Position numbers and translations under genes: made by a program. A stretch of DNA of 64,000 bases from Agroathelia rolfsii (lineage: Eukaryota > Basidiomycota > Agaricomycetes > Amylocorticiales > Amylocorticiaceae): NCBI GenBank assembly GCA_018343915.1, contig JABRWF010000006.1:3410001-3474000 (forward strand). The letters are read 5' to 3'. Position 1 is the first letter of the stretch, and every line of letters begins with the position of its first letter. The notes beneath the pieces were generated by a model. That model saw only the letters and a program-made list of their open reading frames with translations. It did no database searches and was not told where the DNA came from. Positions 22,401 to 35,040 of this stretch are shown here, piece after piece.

Positions 22401-24898
22401 AAAAAATGGTTTTGGTAACCCCAGTGTAGCAGAAGGTTGTATACCAAACCCATTCGCAATTCGTTCTGATGGTCCGCTGTCCGCTTTCTCTGAGCTCGTA
22501 AAGGGCACCGCAGGTTCTGTTGATGAAGATGCTAGAGGCGGTGCATCAGCGAGTGAGGGGAACTTTCTTTCCTCGTTCTTGGGGGCTTGGAACGTCGACT
22601 CGGACGAGCCTAAAGGTGGCGCATCTGCGAACGAGGGGAACTTTACCTTCTCGTTCTTCAGCGGTCCGAATCCCGTAGACGTTCCAGAACTCGAAGACGC
22701 GAAGAAATTAGGAATCGCATAGGCTGCAGCCTCTTTTTTAGGCTTAGCAGCCATGGATGGTGCTGGGAACGCAGGTGATTGTGCAGTAGAAGTGACACCA
22801 GCAGACGACAGTAAATCAGTTGGCTTGAAAGAAGGGGCGGCCGCGTTGAGCGTAAATGGCGACGATGAAGACGATTTGGCGCCAAACCCATTCGCTTGCT
22901 CAGGCGCAGCAGATGAGCCCACCCTCTGACCGAACCCACCGAAGGGATTCGATGCACTATCACTACTAGGCGCATCACCTACAAGTTTCAGGCCAGGGGG
23001 CGGGCTCGGCGCGTTGGAAGGTACTAAGCTATCAAATGGCGAGCTTGAAACAGCTCCACCAAAACTACTTTTCCCATTAGCTTGTGGTTGCTGCTGCTGC
23101 GACGGCGCAGAAAGACTAGCAAAAGCCGATGAGCCGGTCAGGAAAGCAGACGGTGCCTGTTCTCCCGAAGGCTTAATGCCAAAAAGTGTTGGTTGGGAAG
23201 AGCTAGATGCACTTCCCGTATCCGATAACGTTGGTGCGGATGGTACGAAAGGGGAGGGTGTGTGTGTTGGCACGTTTCTGACGCCAAAAGGAGAGGGGCC
23301 TGACGCAGCCCCACCGAATGGTGACGGTTTAGTAGATGTAGCATTGTCGGAGGGCGGTGATGCAACCGCCTTGGGCTTAACACCAAACGGATTTGAGAAT
23401 GGGGATGGTTTTTGTTCACCAAATGTTGACGGAAGATGAGTCGTAGTATCCTGCGATGACGAAGGAGCATCAGCTCCAGGGGCCTGAACGTTCGGCGGGC
23501 TACTTGACGCGCTTGCTTTCGCGATCTTGTGGTACCCGTCCATCACCGGCGCCTTAGACTGTACACCGTCGATGATTTCCGCCCATGTTAGGTCTCCTTT
23601 AATATGCTCGATATCCGGCACTGACGAGCGTCCAAAGACGGACTGGAGGATACAAGCGACAAGGTACATCATACCTTTGTCGCCTTGCTCATGCAGCAGC
23701 CCCACAAGCCTCTGGAAGATCTGCATTCCCTTGGCGTCAATCTTAGGCTTTGAAGTTTTAGCAATAAGACCGTTAATTTGATGGATATGCGCACGGAAGC
23801 GCATGACGCATTTGAATATGGCGTCTTGTTTTTCTGGGGGCACGTCAGTGTAGAGTGTCTTGTCACGAATTTGATGGAGGATGTGGTACACTCGGAACTC
23901 TGCTTCGGCTGGAGAAACGTACACAGGTCGACCATCGGCACCGGCCTTGTTATCCATGTAGAACTCTTGCAGAGAGATGAGGGCTATATGCGGGATGAGT
24001 ACATGTCCACTGATACAAGCAGGTCACATGCGCACATTGTCTGACGGCGATGTCATAATTGGCATCCCATTCATTCGTGCCCACAAAGAAATGCACGCCA
24101 ATAATTGAGAACCGGGCACATCGCTGAAAACACTCAATCGCTAGCGGTCCATTCTCGTGCTGAATGGTGAAGTCTGTCCGGATGGCGCGCGTGCGGTCGT
24201 AAATAAAAGTAAATGTTTCCTTGAAGTCGGCTAGGGGAATGAGGTCGCGGAAGAGATAGTCGAGTGTTTTCTGCGAGAGAGAAGAAATTTTGGGTGTCGG
24301 TGTACTAGCTTTCTGGATTGATCATGATAGTTTCAAGGGGGGGAGTACCTTGAGGATATGCGGCGGTCGAACATCGGACGGGATCATGACGTCCCCGTTT
24401 GCGCGGGCAAATGCACGAACACATCGTTTGTGATCAACCTTGTTGGTACCAGGTACCTGCAGCGAAGCTTAGGAACGATTCCTGACGTATAATAAATACC
24501 ACACACCTTCTCCCACCTCCTAATATTACCAGAGATCATCCGTTCGTAGCGCTCAAAGCGGGCACACATGTCTGTGCATGTTCCCTTCATAACCAATGCA
24601 TCTTCGAGTCGTCTTCGGACGCCTGGGGCATCAATCTTGCCATCCTTGATGGCCTGGGCGGTCTCTTCTTTACGTTGCTTTACAAGCTATACAAGAGCAT
24701 CATAGTGTGTAGCATAAAAAGGATAGATATTCAACGCACGAGAGCAAAGTATTTCTGGAGCTCCTCCTTTGTCTCAAACTCTGGCTCTTCAACCTCTTGC
24801 CCAGAGTCTTGTGATAGTGATTCCTGGGCAGCGTCATCTGGAGACAATGCACCATGAATATCCAACTCATTAATGGATAATATCTTGCTTGCCTGCAT
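19468..24898 (-). CDS. SAC3: SAC3/GANP-family mRNA export protein
   Basis: Nuclear mRNA export scaffold of TREX-2. Exons (minus strand): 24898-24740, 24686-24507, 24456-24349, 24270-24036, 23983-21291, 21224-20914, 20854-20707, 20648-20495, 20438-20361, 20307-20163, 20104-20001, 19943-19694, 19630-19468; phases agree, giving 1,575 residues. The SAC3 domain covers about residues 85-340: GTCTDMC (~90), VRAFARANG, DVRPPHIL, TLDYL, FIYDRTRAIRTDF. Then comes a ~700-residue Ser/Pro-rich linker with many NPFG, SPFG and GFG motifs, like FG-nucleoporin repeats, then Lys/Arg-rich and helical C-terminal exons. The intron 20106-20162 uses a GC donor (GCAAGT). The ATG at 24898 is chosen because it opens the frame of exon 1; an upstream ATG at 24950 is out of frame. 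A TTTATT (AATAAA on the minus strand) lies just after the stop. Confidence 0.88.
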
Positions 24899-25213
24899 CG
24901 CGGGTGTCCTGGACAGACCGCTTCCAGGTGCGATTCCGGGTGCTGCTCATGGGTGAGACTATAATCATGGTACACGTCAGAGCAAGTTGTAAACGATAAG
25001 ACCGGTCTGAGCACACACTAGTATGCCTAGTCCAGTAGCCTGTTCGGTGTTAGAAATTGACTAGGGAGTGGAGGTGATGATGCTGCCTGGGTGTAATAAA
25101 CGAAATAATAATCCGTCGAAATAATAAAACAAGCCCCGTGTTTTGCTTCCGGCCAACATATCCCATTTTATTGCCTTTTTTTTTCTTGTCCATACTGTCC
25201 TGTAGGGCCCACC
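24899..25213. promoter_or_regulatory. Shared divergent promoter of SAC3 and MAK21
   Basis: 315 bp between two divergent start codons, with no other feature. It must contain both promoters; both genes are housekeeping (mRNA export, ribosome biogenesis), so co-regulation is plausible but only inferred. A T-rich run lies near 25175-25190. Confidence 0.5.
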
Positions 25214-28200
25214 ATGCCCCACTCCAAGCAAAAATCGAAGAAAAACTCTGAAGAGGTGCTCAGAGATCAGATCCACGCACTAGGCGGTACGGAAGAAGAC
25301 TTGGAGCTCGTACGGCAGGTTGAGAAGGGCCATGGTGGAAAATCATCAACTGCTGCTGCCGTAGACGACGTGTGTTGCTCGACAGATCCATCTCTTTTTT
25401 CTTCATCTTCTCACAAAATTGCATAGGTAGCTCTAACAAAAGATGTTTCGGCATTTCTCAAGAACCTGAATATCAATTCTGGCGTATCTGGCGCTGCAGA
25501 AGAGCCCAGTCCTGATCCAAAGCCCGCCACTACAAAATCGAAATCAAAAGACAACAAGAAAAATCAAGGCGACAGGAGCTCAAAAAATGCATCGAAACCT
25601 CCAAAAGAGAATAAGGAGGAGCCTTCAGTAGTAACCGTGCCAACACCAAAACCATCTTTACATGCGAAAATTGCCGCTGAATCAAAATCAAAACATCGAC
25701 ATGCAAAATTTGTCATAGACCCCGTCTCGCATTGGTATACCGCCCTGCCGCCTCTTCCACCTGCTACCAAACCATTTGATCCAATCACAACCGCATCTTT
25801 ATCCTCACTAAGCGCCAAAGCACAGGAGCTGCATGCCTCAGACAGCGAACTCTACCAATCGACATCTGCAGCGTTGCCATCATCTTCTGACGTCAAATTC
25901 TTGTCCCAAATCCTCTCGTCTGGTACACTCTCAGATCGTTTGAGTGCTCTCACGCTACTTGTACAAGGTAGTCCGTTACACAATACAAAGGCCCTCGATA
26001 CCCTCCGTTCGATGGCGGAACGAGGCAAAGGCAGTGGTGGCCGTGGTGAAAGTCTCAAGGCACTGAGATGCATCGTCGACTGGTGGATTGGTGGTGGTGC
26101 TCCAGAGCGCAAACTCAAGTAAGCGAATCGATATATTCAAAACTGCATTTGACTCAAGTACTATTGTGTTTAAGATATTTCCGTGATCAGTCATTAACCC
26201 ATCCCAAGGTCACTGATGCACATCTTGTCCTATGGCACTTTGAAGACTGGCTCAAAAAGTTTTTCTTCTCTGTCCTTCAAATCCTCGAGGTAACAAAATG
26301 TAGATCATTGGCATTCTTCCTCTAACTTAGAAAGTATGTAGACCCTAACCCTTGACCCCCTCCCCTACGTTCGCACACAATCCCTCTCCCTTGTGACTAC
26401 CCTCTTACGGGACCGCCCCGAACAAGAGCAAAACCTCCTCCGACTTCTCGTCAACAAACTCGGAGATAACGAAAAACCTATATGTGCACGCACAAGCTAC
26501 CATCTACTCCAAGTCCTCCAGACCCATCCATCCATGAAAGCCGTGATCATCAACGAAGTCGTTAACCTTGTTCTCCGCCCTGCTGCCGCAGCCGCCAGTT
26601 CCTCGATGACAGCATCGGCAGCACCTGCAAACAAACACATTCGGTTCGATGACGCAGGAGAGTTGGCTAAACCCACCAAAGAAAAGCAGCAACAAAAGAA
26701 CGCGAAGAGGGAGGGAAACCCCCATGCTCGGTACTACGCCGCCATCACGTTCAATCAGATCGTGTTGACCTCGCAGGACCGTGATGTTGCGCGCAAGCTA
26801 CTGGATGTGTATTTTGAGATGTTCAAGGAGATCTTGGGTGAGCCGGAATCCGAGGAGACTGCTGACGGGGACGAGGCAGAAGAGGCAGAGGATAACAAGG
26901 ATAAGGATGGCAGCGGTAGGGTGAAAGTAAAGGGGGGCAAGGGTAAAGGTAAGATGAAGGCAAAGGAGATCAAGGGCGATGCAGGCTTTGCAGAAGTAGA
27001 GAACGCTCAGTCGAGGTTGGTTTCTGCATTGTTGACGGGTGTGAACCGTGCATTGCCATTCGCAAAGATGGACGCTACTGATGCTGGGTACGATCAACTT
27101 CTTGTTTTCTGGTCTGCAACTTTTGACTAACTTGCCCTACAGACTGAACAAACACCTCGACACGCTTTTCCTCATCACGCATACATCCACATTCAACATC
27201 TCCCTCCAGGCCCTAGTACTCATTCAACACATATGCGCCTCCCTCTCCAAAGCCAACACCACTTCATCTTCCTCCGCCGCCGCCGTTACCAACTCTCTCG
27301 CGAAGACCCTCACGGATCGGTACTACCGCGCCCTCTACGCCTCCCTACACGACTCGCGGTTGGCCCAAAGCTCCAAGCAGGCCATGTACCTTAACCTCTT
27401 CTTCCGTAGCGTCAAATCCGACGTGGACAGCGAACGTGTACGTGCGCTTGTGCGGAGGTTTGTTCAGGTTCTTGCCACTGGTGGGAGTGGTGCGACCGAG
27501 TTCGTCGCCGGTGGGCTGTTTTTACTTGGGGAGGTGAGTACATGAATTTTTTTGGCTTTTTGACTATAACGTATACTTTCTATAGCTTTTCGGCACTTTC
27601 CCTGGCTTGAGAGAAATGCTGTCTAGCAGCGATAACTCATCACCATCGACAAATAACAATTCGGAATCCACAGAGACCTACGACCCGCGCAAACGCGACC
27701 CTCAATACGCACATGCATCGTCCTCGCCTCTCTGGGAACTGGTAAGTATCCCTCTTTTCCTATCAACCCAGCGAATAAAATAGAAAAAAAACCTAACCAC
27801 CCCTCCTCCTTTTCTCCTTTGCTCAATAGGTTCCCCTCCTCACACACTATCACCCAACCGTCTCTTTACATGCACACCAACTCCTCTCCGGCCAACCACT
27901 GACCGCCTCTGCCGATCTATCCCTCAACACGCTCACTCACTTCCTCGACCGATTTGTGTTCAAGAACCCGAAGAAGCCCAAGCCGCGCGGTGCGAGCGCC
28001 ATGCAACCTGCTGCCGCCGCCGCCGGTGGGGCGAGCGAGGGTGTGAAGTTGCTCAGGGGTGAAGTGGCAGATGTGGAAGGGACAATGAATGATGAGAAGC
28101 GGTGGTTGAAGATGAAGGAGGGGGATGTCCCGGTTGATCAGGTGCGTTTTTTTTTTCTTTTGATTTCTCAGTTGTTATTTTTCGGGATTATATGTAACTA

Positions 28201-29028
28201 AACAATCAAATTTTAGATCTTTTTCCATCGGTACTTTACAAAAAAAAGTGAGAGAGAGAAAGCGAGAGCGAAGAAGGTGGAGAACAGAAAGGGTGACGCG
28301 TCTGATTCTGATGCAGAAATGGGTGAAGACGATGAAGAGGACGATGACGAAGACGGCGAAGGAGATGAAGGTATCAAAGGCAAGAAGAGCCAGAAGGTAG
28401 GTGATCAAGGCAATAACCTTGACGATGAAGATAGTGGATTTGAGAGCCAACCTGGTCTTCCGGATGGCTTCGACGATGAAGATGACGACAGCGATGTGGA
28501 AGAGGCTGAGATCTGGAAGGTTTGTTTTGTTATTTTTTGAGGATTTATGACAATCTTTTCACAACATAACCTCGACAGGCTATGAAAGCAAGTATGCCAG
28601 CTGCCGAAAGAGACGATGATTTGATGGAGGATAGTGATGAGATTCCTTCTGATCTCAACGAGAGCAACGACAATACTGACGGAGATGGGGAGAACGATGG
28701 GTCTTCACAACCCGAGAAAGATGAAGACGAAGATGAGGAGGGATCGGATCATTTCTCACTTGCTGAAGGCTCGGATGACGATGACTTGATTGATCTAGAC
28801 GCGGATGCACCCACAGGTCTAATCGAGTATGATGGCCCTGATGCAGACGGTACTGACGAAGGGGAAGAATGGCGCGGTATCACTGACTTGTCGCAAGCTA
28901 ACAACAAACGGAAGAGGGAAAAAGAGAACCGTAAAGAGGCAAGGAAGAAGTTGCGTTCGTTACCTACATTCGCAAGTTATGAAGACTACGCGAAGATGAT
29001 TGAGGACGGACCAGAGGACGACATCTGA
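25214..29028 (+). CDS. MAK21: MAK21/NOC1, 60S ribosomal subunit biogenesis factor
   Basis: CBF/Mak21-family nucleolar protein that works with Noc2 in early pre-60S maturation and export. Exons: 25214-25369, 25427-26118, 26175-26289, 26342-27087, 27143-27533, 27586-27741, 27830-28141, 28217-28519, 28579-29028; phases agree, 1,106 residues. Diagnostic stretches: KAKFVIDPVSHWYTALPPL-like block (~150), DPLPYVRTQSL (~325), the CBF domain with DRYYRALYASLHD and LFFRSVKSD (~620-690), and YDPRKRDPQYAHA (~725), which is typical of the family. The C-terminus after ~870 is highly acidic (Asp/Glu runs), as in homologues. Part of exons 8-9 recurs as a pseudogene fragment at 38531-38770. Confidence 0.92.
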
Positions 29029-29446
29029 TTCCTTGACCAACACCATGATAGCAACCATTTTTTGCATCTGGTTGCCTATATATTTCCAATTTTGCTGGTT
29101 GTAGATCGATTTGTATCCATTTGTCCATATTTCAGGCAATTTACAAAGCTCAGAAATCCACGTACCAAGTCGGAAGTTCGGATGTATGACGCTAATGCAT
29201 ACATGACCCTGCGCCTCCTTATAGAGATTTTTGAAGCATTTTGGGGAATTTGGGCCGAGATATAGTGTTGAAACTCTGACGGAGAATATCCAGTCTTTGG
29301 CGCTGGCTTACGCGCTGACTGCGGCAGGAGAGATTGCATAGTATGTGGGAGGCGAAAGCGCGTAGCACTTTCTAATTTTGAAGAACCCACTCGTAGCTGG
29401 AGGAAGGTACATATTAGTAGGTGCAGGCCGTATCATATACGTAGCT
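29029..29446. other. MAK21 downstream region
   Basis: No gene recognised. It contains a short direct repeat (GTAGCTGGaGGAAGGTACAT near 29393 and again near 29441) at the point where homology to the right arm of the palindrome begins. Confidence 0.4.
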
Positions 29447-29978
29447 GGCGGAAGGTACATAAATGTAAGCCGTGGCGCATTATAAGAGAGTAGGGTCATG
29501 CCAGCCACATCCGTTTGGCTCAAATTTAAGAAAGTCTTATACAATGACTGAAACCACCTGAGGTAACGCGGACCCAGAACCTCAGCGCTCGGCACTGAGT
29601 GCGCTACTAAGCGCGTGCCTAGACAACTCGGAAGATCAACGATTTGCTATGGCTCTATACGTCACAGCACTCTTGTGTGGCGTCGACCAGTGAATTCAGA
29701 CAGAAGAATTAAGATATTGCAAAGTAAAACGCCGAGTATATGCGCTTCAAGACATGAATATGAGACAATAAAGCCGAACTTGAAGTTGTTTATCGTAATT
29801 TCATTGATATTTCGATTGATATATGAGTCGTACTGCTATGTGAGTCGTGGCATCCCGTCCACAATCCAACCATGTAAAGCGTCTGCCTTGGCAAATATGT
29901 TGTAAAAAGCTACGCAAACACCTGGTAGCCAATGATTTCATTCCGTCCCTTGGTACCAACATATAACCTCCGGTTGTG

Positions 29979-31120
29979 TCAAACACCTACCTTGGTAACG
30001 GAATAATTGAGATCCCAGGTCGACACACCCGTCCATGTCCCCGTTGTCTCGACCTCAAGCTGAGTCTCCTTGGAGCGTAGCACAAGCGTATAAGGCACTT
30101 GGAGCTGGCCACGCTGAACTGTAGCCACTGCTTTGAAGCTCTGTTCCGGGCCAGCTTTGACCGTCATCGATGACTTCCACAACTGATTGAATGTGTTGGC
30201 GTCGCCGAACTTCCACGTCACATCTGTGTACGGCTTGACTTGGAACTTTCCGTTTTCTATAGCCGGGATCCCAGCTGAAAATTAACTCATCATTAGCAAG
30301 TGTAGGCGGGGAGACTCAGTAGAGCGCGAGGGTGATAGGATCATAACAGCCTTATATGATTATTGTATTCCGGGGTCAGTAACGTACCATTGAACGTAAA
30401 TCCAGATGCGATTGTAAATCCAGCAGTGTACTCCCACGTAGCAGTCTGTGGCTGAGCCTGGTTAAGTTCAAAGTCTAATTCCGTGTCGTCAACTGTATCG
30501 TTCTTGAGCGTTTGCGTTTCCAGCGTATACGGAGCCGCGTCTTTTATAGTGGCAAGTTCAAGATTGTAGTTGACTTGGACAAATTCCATGTCTTCGAACA
30601 GGAACGAGAAGTACTGGTCAGAGTAGACGTCGGTCGCCGGGACGTTGCCTAGATAGGGCTCCGCAACACGACTGAAGACAACCGTGTTTGTATATGGGCA
30701 CACAAGTCGAAACATATTCACATAATTCGGATCTTGGCTCGGCTCAAGCTTGAACCAGCTGTGAGAAAGAATTAGTCTAAATAGCTCCCATCCGTCTAGT
30801 AAGTCCCACAAATAGTAGACTTACTTGTCCACGTAGTAAGTTGGATTCGGGTCATCGTATCCGATATGCCAGACATAGGGCGCGGCGAAGGTGCGAGAGT
30901 ACAAGAACTTGCCCGACACCTTTCCCTTGATGAGGTACAGACCCGCATACTCCCCTGTCCCGGGGATAAGCGAGAAAAATTGATCATCGAATTCGTTCTG
31001 GTATGGGTAGTAGAAGACCTCTGGCTCGGGGGCATTACGCGAAACGAGGACCTGTTGGCTATCATGACCCAAGAGACGGAAGTAAATGCCTGGAGGTGGG
31101 ATGTAGAAGTAGCTGCTCAT
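29979..31120 (-). CDS. LSL-type pore-forming lectin (left copy)
   Basis: Homologue of the Laetiporus sulphureus lectin family: an N-terminal beta-trefoil (ricin-B-like) carbohydrate-binding half (about residues 1-150) followed by an aerolysin-like pore-forming half (about 150-320). Exons 31120-30825, 30758-30388, 30274-29979; phases agree, 320 residues, close to the family's usual ~315. No signal peptide, as in other cytoplasmic mushroom lectins. Family members bind galactose-type glycans and are regarded as defence proteins against predators; that role here is inferred. No breaks are seen. It is identical to the right-arm copy at 48879-50020. A TATATAA lies at 31198-31204. Confidence 0.9.
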
Positions 31121-34100
31121 GCTGCTAATGGAAAACTTGAAGTACTACAATCGGGGAGTGGATTGAGAGTGATCAGTACCAGCAGTAACCGCTCATATTA
31201 TATACCTTTGAGCAGACACCCCCAAATTCATCATGTCATACCATTGGCAGTATGAGAGCGGGCTATGACCGCGCCGGCTTCAAGTTATTGTGACATAGAT
31301 CCTGGCATGCCTGACATACAGAAGCTACCCCAGCACTCGAGAACGGCTCCTACAACCCCAAATTGTTATGCTGCAAATACTCGGATTCCATTTGTTCCTA
31401 AGTATAGAGCTCAGGCGAAGCGAGAAATATACCTTTCTCTCCTTGACCTTGATTCATGACCGGATAATTATTCTACTGACCAGTATTTATGACAAGTTTG
31501 TGTACCCACTCTCTGCAATATGGCCCAGGCATGCGTTTGTAAGCAATGACTCGGACCATCCATTTGCTCATAGCAGAGCCCATGGGTCCAGTTGAAACTG
31601 TGAAGACGGTAATCCATAGGTACATCGTGTATGCGCCAACCATATGAATATGAAGCCCAGTAGTGCGAACGGTTTGTGGCCCGTTCGTCACGGTTGACAT
31701 AATACTAGTGCGTACTTGACATTCACCACTGGTTCCGAGTCATGACTAATGGAAAACCGTTGAAACGCCGAGCAACAGGTGATAGGCGCTGGACGTAAGC
31801 TAAGGGCCAGTAAGTATATACAAATATCCGAATGAATAGATATCCAAGAATACCAAGTTCATCGATGTTGAATTCAATACATAACATGCTAGGTACGACT
31901 GCAGGAACGTTTTCATCGGGAGCTGCTCTTGCCCGGGCCATGATCTTCCCCAGTACCTCACTCATCTCCGACTCATCGATTACTTGCAATGGTGTATGTC
32001 AGGTTCATATGCACAAGGTGGTCAGATGAGACCTTACTGCAGTGTATTATAAGATGTTGAGTAATGTGATGCATTTGAGGTCACGGCACTTGTCTTTCGA
32101 TGCGAAGACCTGACTTGATATCCGCGGTCAATGCAGAGAATTGTTGCTGCCAGGGTAAATTGAGAGTAGGATTCATGATAGAGAGCACTCTAGGTGCAAA
32201 TAACCACTATAACTTGATTAATTCGGACTGAGTGTGTGCGTATGAACCTTATTGGGTACCACAAACTTAAACTTGGTAAAGGCAAAGAAGAGTGAGAACG
32301 AGATATTATAATCGAGCAATCAACCCAGATTCCCAGAGCAGTAGAAAAACAGGAAAAAGAAAGCCATAATGGACAAAGAGGAACTGTGCCAAGGCTAGTC
32401 GACGGGGATCGAGTCCACCCGAGTCGTCATCATAGGTACACGGTGAAAGCGAGGATATTGCAAGTGCAGACTACTGGTTCATTACCAGTAGAAAACAACC
32501 GAAATGCCCAGCTACAGATGATAGGCGCTCGAAGCAAGCAAGGGCCATTAAATATATATAAAAACCCAAATAAGGTAGATGTCAAGTCCGTCGATAGTGA
32601 ATTGAATGTACTCGCGGGTCGTAAAAGTTTCCGTGAATCACGTGGTAGCCACACTCAGCCACCCGGCTGCTTCGACATATCAATATCTTTCTTAATGTTT
32701 CACGCTGAACTGAGAAAATACCAGGACTATTCATCAAAGGTTTAGCTACTTACAGAAACCTGCAAGGGACCTTACATCACCTTCTGGTGTGAAATTCTGA
32801 GGGAGATATTGTGGTCGAAGATGTGGCTCGGTATAGCTACTAGTACCACATGATCCACGGAAACTTTTGCGACCCGCGAACTAGTATAGGATGCTAGGTA
32901 CGAACGGAGTAACTCTTTCACGAAGAGCTGCTACGGTCTAGGCCATGATCAACAATATTCCTGGTACCTCACCAATATCCGACCCATTGATTAGTTACAA
33001 TAATATATGTCAGGTTCATGTGCACGAAGTGGTCAGATGAGACGTTACCGTATTATCTGATCTTCAGTAATGTGCGGCATTATGTGCTGCACTGGAAGCA
33101 ACCTGAAGTCACGTTACTTGCCCTTCAGTAGAAAGACCTGGCATAATATCCGCGGTCATGCTGAGAATCGTTACTGTCAGGGCAAAGTGAACGTAAAACT
33201 CACGATAGGGGTTGTACATTTGTATTGGTAGCTGCCAGTGCCGAAGATGCATGGTACCAACAGCAAGTGCTCAGGCCATAAATCCTTTTTTTTACGCTCT
33301 ATAGCTTGAACATGTGACGAATGGTAACGAGGAGATTCCTCTACATCTCAGTCTTTGGCTAGTACCACAAGAAGTTTGTTCATTGGGTGTACTAGCATTT
33401 GAAGTTGGGCCTAACTGTAACGATGTCATTCAAGTTCATTCATGTTATTATCAGTGGACAATCTGGTGAAAGAATACTAATAGCCCAATTTTATCATGAT
33501 GCACGAAGAATATGTATATAGATCGTGCTGAATGACATGCGTTGTGCTCGGTAATCCAGCCCAAGTCAGAGAAGAACAGCATCTAGGATATTTGTTAACA
33601 ATTTATAACATAGATCACCCTAATATAGTTAAGTACCAGGGGAGTGGTGAGTTTTGATACATGTATACCGCATCATGTACCAAAAGCAAACTACGGTGTA
33701 GAGAGAGCTGTAGTGTAAATTACGCGGGATAAGGAAGTGTGGTGTGTAGTGGCAAAAGGGTTATTGTGAGTTGATATCAATTGTCACCTTGTGCTGCATC
33801 AGGAAAACATGATTTTTCTGAACCTCTAAAGGCGTCTAAGGTCATCTAATACTACAGTGGCATGCATCTGATGTTTCTGAGCGACTGAAATTGAAGGAAG
33901 CTCCTGAGTCGGTTTTAGCTATAGTGTAATACAATTACTTTGCAACCAACTTCTCGGGAGTGAAATGTCTCCCTTCATAAGAGGGCTATGATCTGATATG
34001 CTACGCTATCATGACGGGAGTGTGATGAGGTATGTATATGAACCAGTTGTATCAAGATTTACGTACTGCAGAATCCAAACACTGAAAACGAGGAAAAGAG

Positions 34101-34731
34101 GACCAACTACAAGTACTTTTCATCTGTGACACTCTTGTGATACCCCTATTCTCTCAACCAAAACGTCCCTAGCCATGTGACGCTTGACTACGAGGCCGAT
34201 AGAAAAGCTTGTTACACTTGTGCATACACGGCTACATAAGCAAAACCATTAGCCTTACTCGACATTCTTATATGCAATACACCTTGGGGCTCTTTTGATT
34301 ACAATCCTAGAATGTATAGTTACTCTCTAAGAATATTATCTCTGATGTTTTCATAAATTTTGGAGGTTATAATTTACTCCGAAAAATCCGTATCAGCTTA
34401 AAACTTGGCTAATGAAGAACGGATTTTCTTCCTCTTGAGCTACACTTATTTAATCCACTTAAGAAAAATGCTGTACATTCTCGGCCTGTACTTCTTTGAA
34501 TATTGAGCAAAAATTTTGCATGACCATGCTCGGGCGATAATATATAAATGTGGTTGCAAAGCATCTATCTAAGATACATTGTACTATTGATCTTTAGAAC
34601 TTCAACCTCAACTTCCACTGCTACGCGCCGGTCCGCACGCCGCTTCTTCATATGGACCCTATAAGCCATAAATGCAAGCAATTTGAAGCAGCAGTACTAA
34701 GCGCTTCTATTTAGCCATTTAAACAGCTAGT
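31121..34731. other. Gene-poor interior of left core
   Basis: No intact gene. It contains two diverged direct copies of a ~450 bp unit (31735-32180; 32480-32610 continuing at 32881-33220), a MITE-like insertion (32611-32880), and a segment at 32180-32470 that recurs in diverged form at 38755-39030. A fragment at 31723-31989 (-) resembles decayed coding sequence but has no recognisable domain. Confidence 0.5.
32611..32880. mobile_element. MITE-like element with long terminal inverted repeats (left)
   Basis: About 270 bp. The ends CTCGCGGGTCG...CGACCCGCGAA are inverted repeats; similarity continues inwards for about 80 bp (blocks such as TTTCCGTG and GTGGTA, then CTTCGAC near both ends). It interrupts one copy of a direct repeat, so the empty site can be compared with 31850-31880. 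A TA flanks both sides. No coding capacity. Confidence 0.6.
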
Positions 34732-34851
34732 ATGGCTCGTTTATATCCCAAGGACCAGATGGATCAGTTCAAGGTAATTCAGACAATCTTTTACCAGGGT
34801 AAATGTGACATGATTAAGGAGATTAAGAGTGAGCAGTGGTGGAAGAGCTGA
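34732..34851 (+). CDS. Small ORF, 39 residues, unrecognised (left)
   Basis: ATG to TGA, product MARLYPKDQMDQFK... ending QWWKS, rich in Lys, Gln and aromatic residues. No family recognised. Being inside the homogenised core, its identity to the right copy is not evidence of selection. It may be a relic of a larger gene. Confidence 0.2.
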   Translation: MARLYPKDQMDQFKVIQTIFYQGKCDMIKEIKSEQWWKS

Positions 34852-35040
34852 TTGTTGTGGACTAAAAGTGTAGCAACTATATCCTCAAAAAAATAAATGG
34901 TGCAACAACTGCCTTCTAATCTCGAGAAAATAAGATAATTTTTATTATCAGTTTTTCTTTCTGTGTAATCTGTGACATTTAAATTGATTTTGATGAGACA
35001 CTAGTAGGATATCGCTCAATCCAGTTATTTTTTGAATTTG

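Noticed and set aside
21646..22722. Long open frame (358 codons) antisense to SAC3
   Set aside because: It is the complement of the Ser/Pro/Gly-rich FG linker; low-complexity GC-richer coding DNA often leaves the opposite strand open. No domain or splice support.
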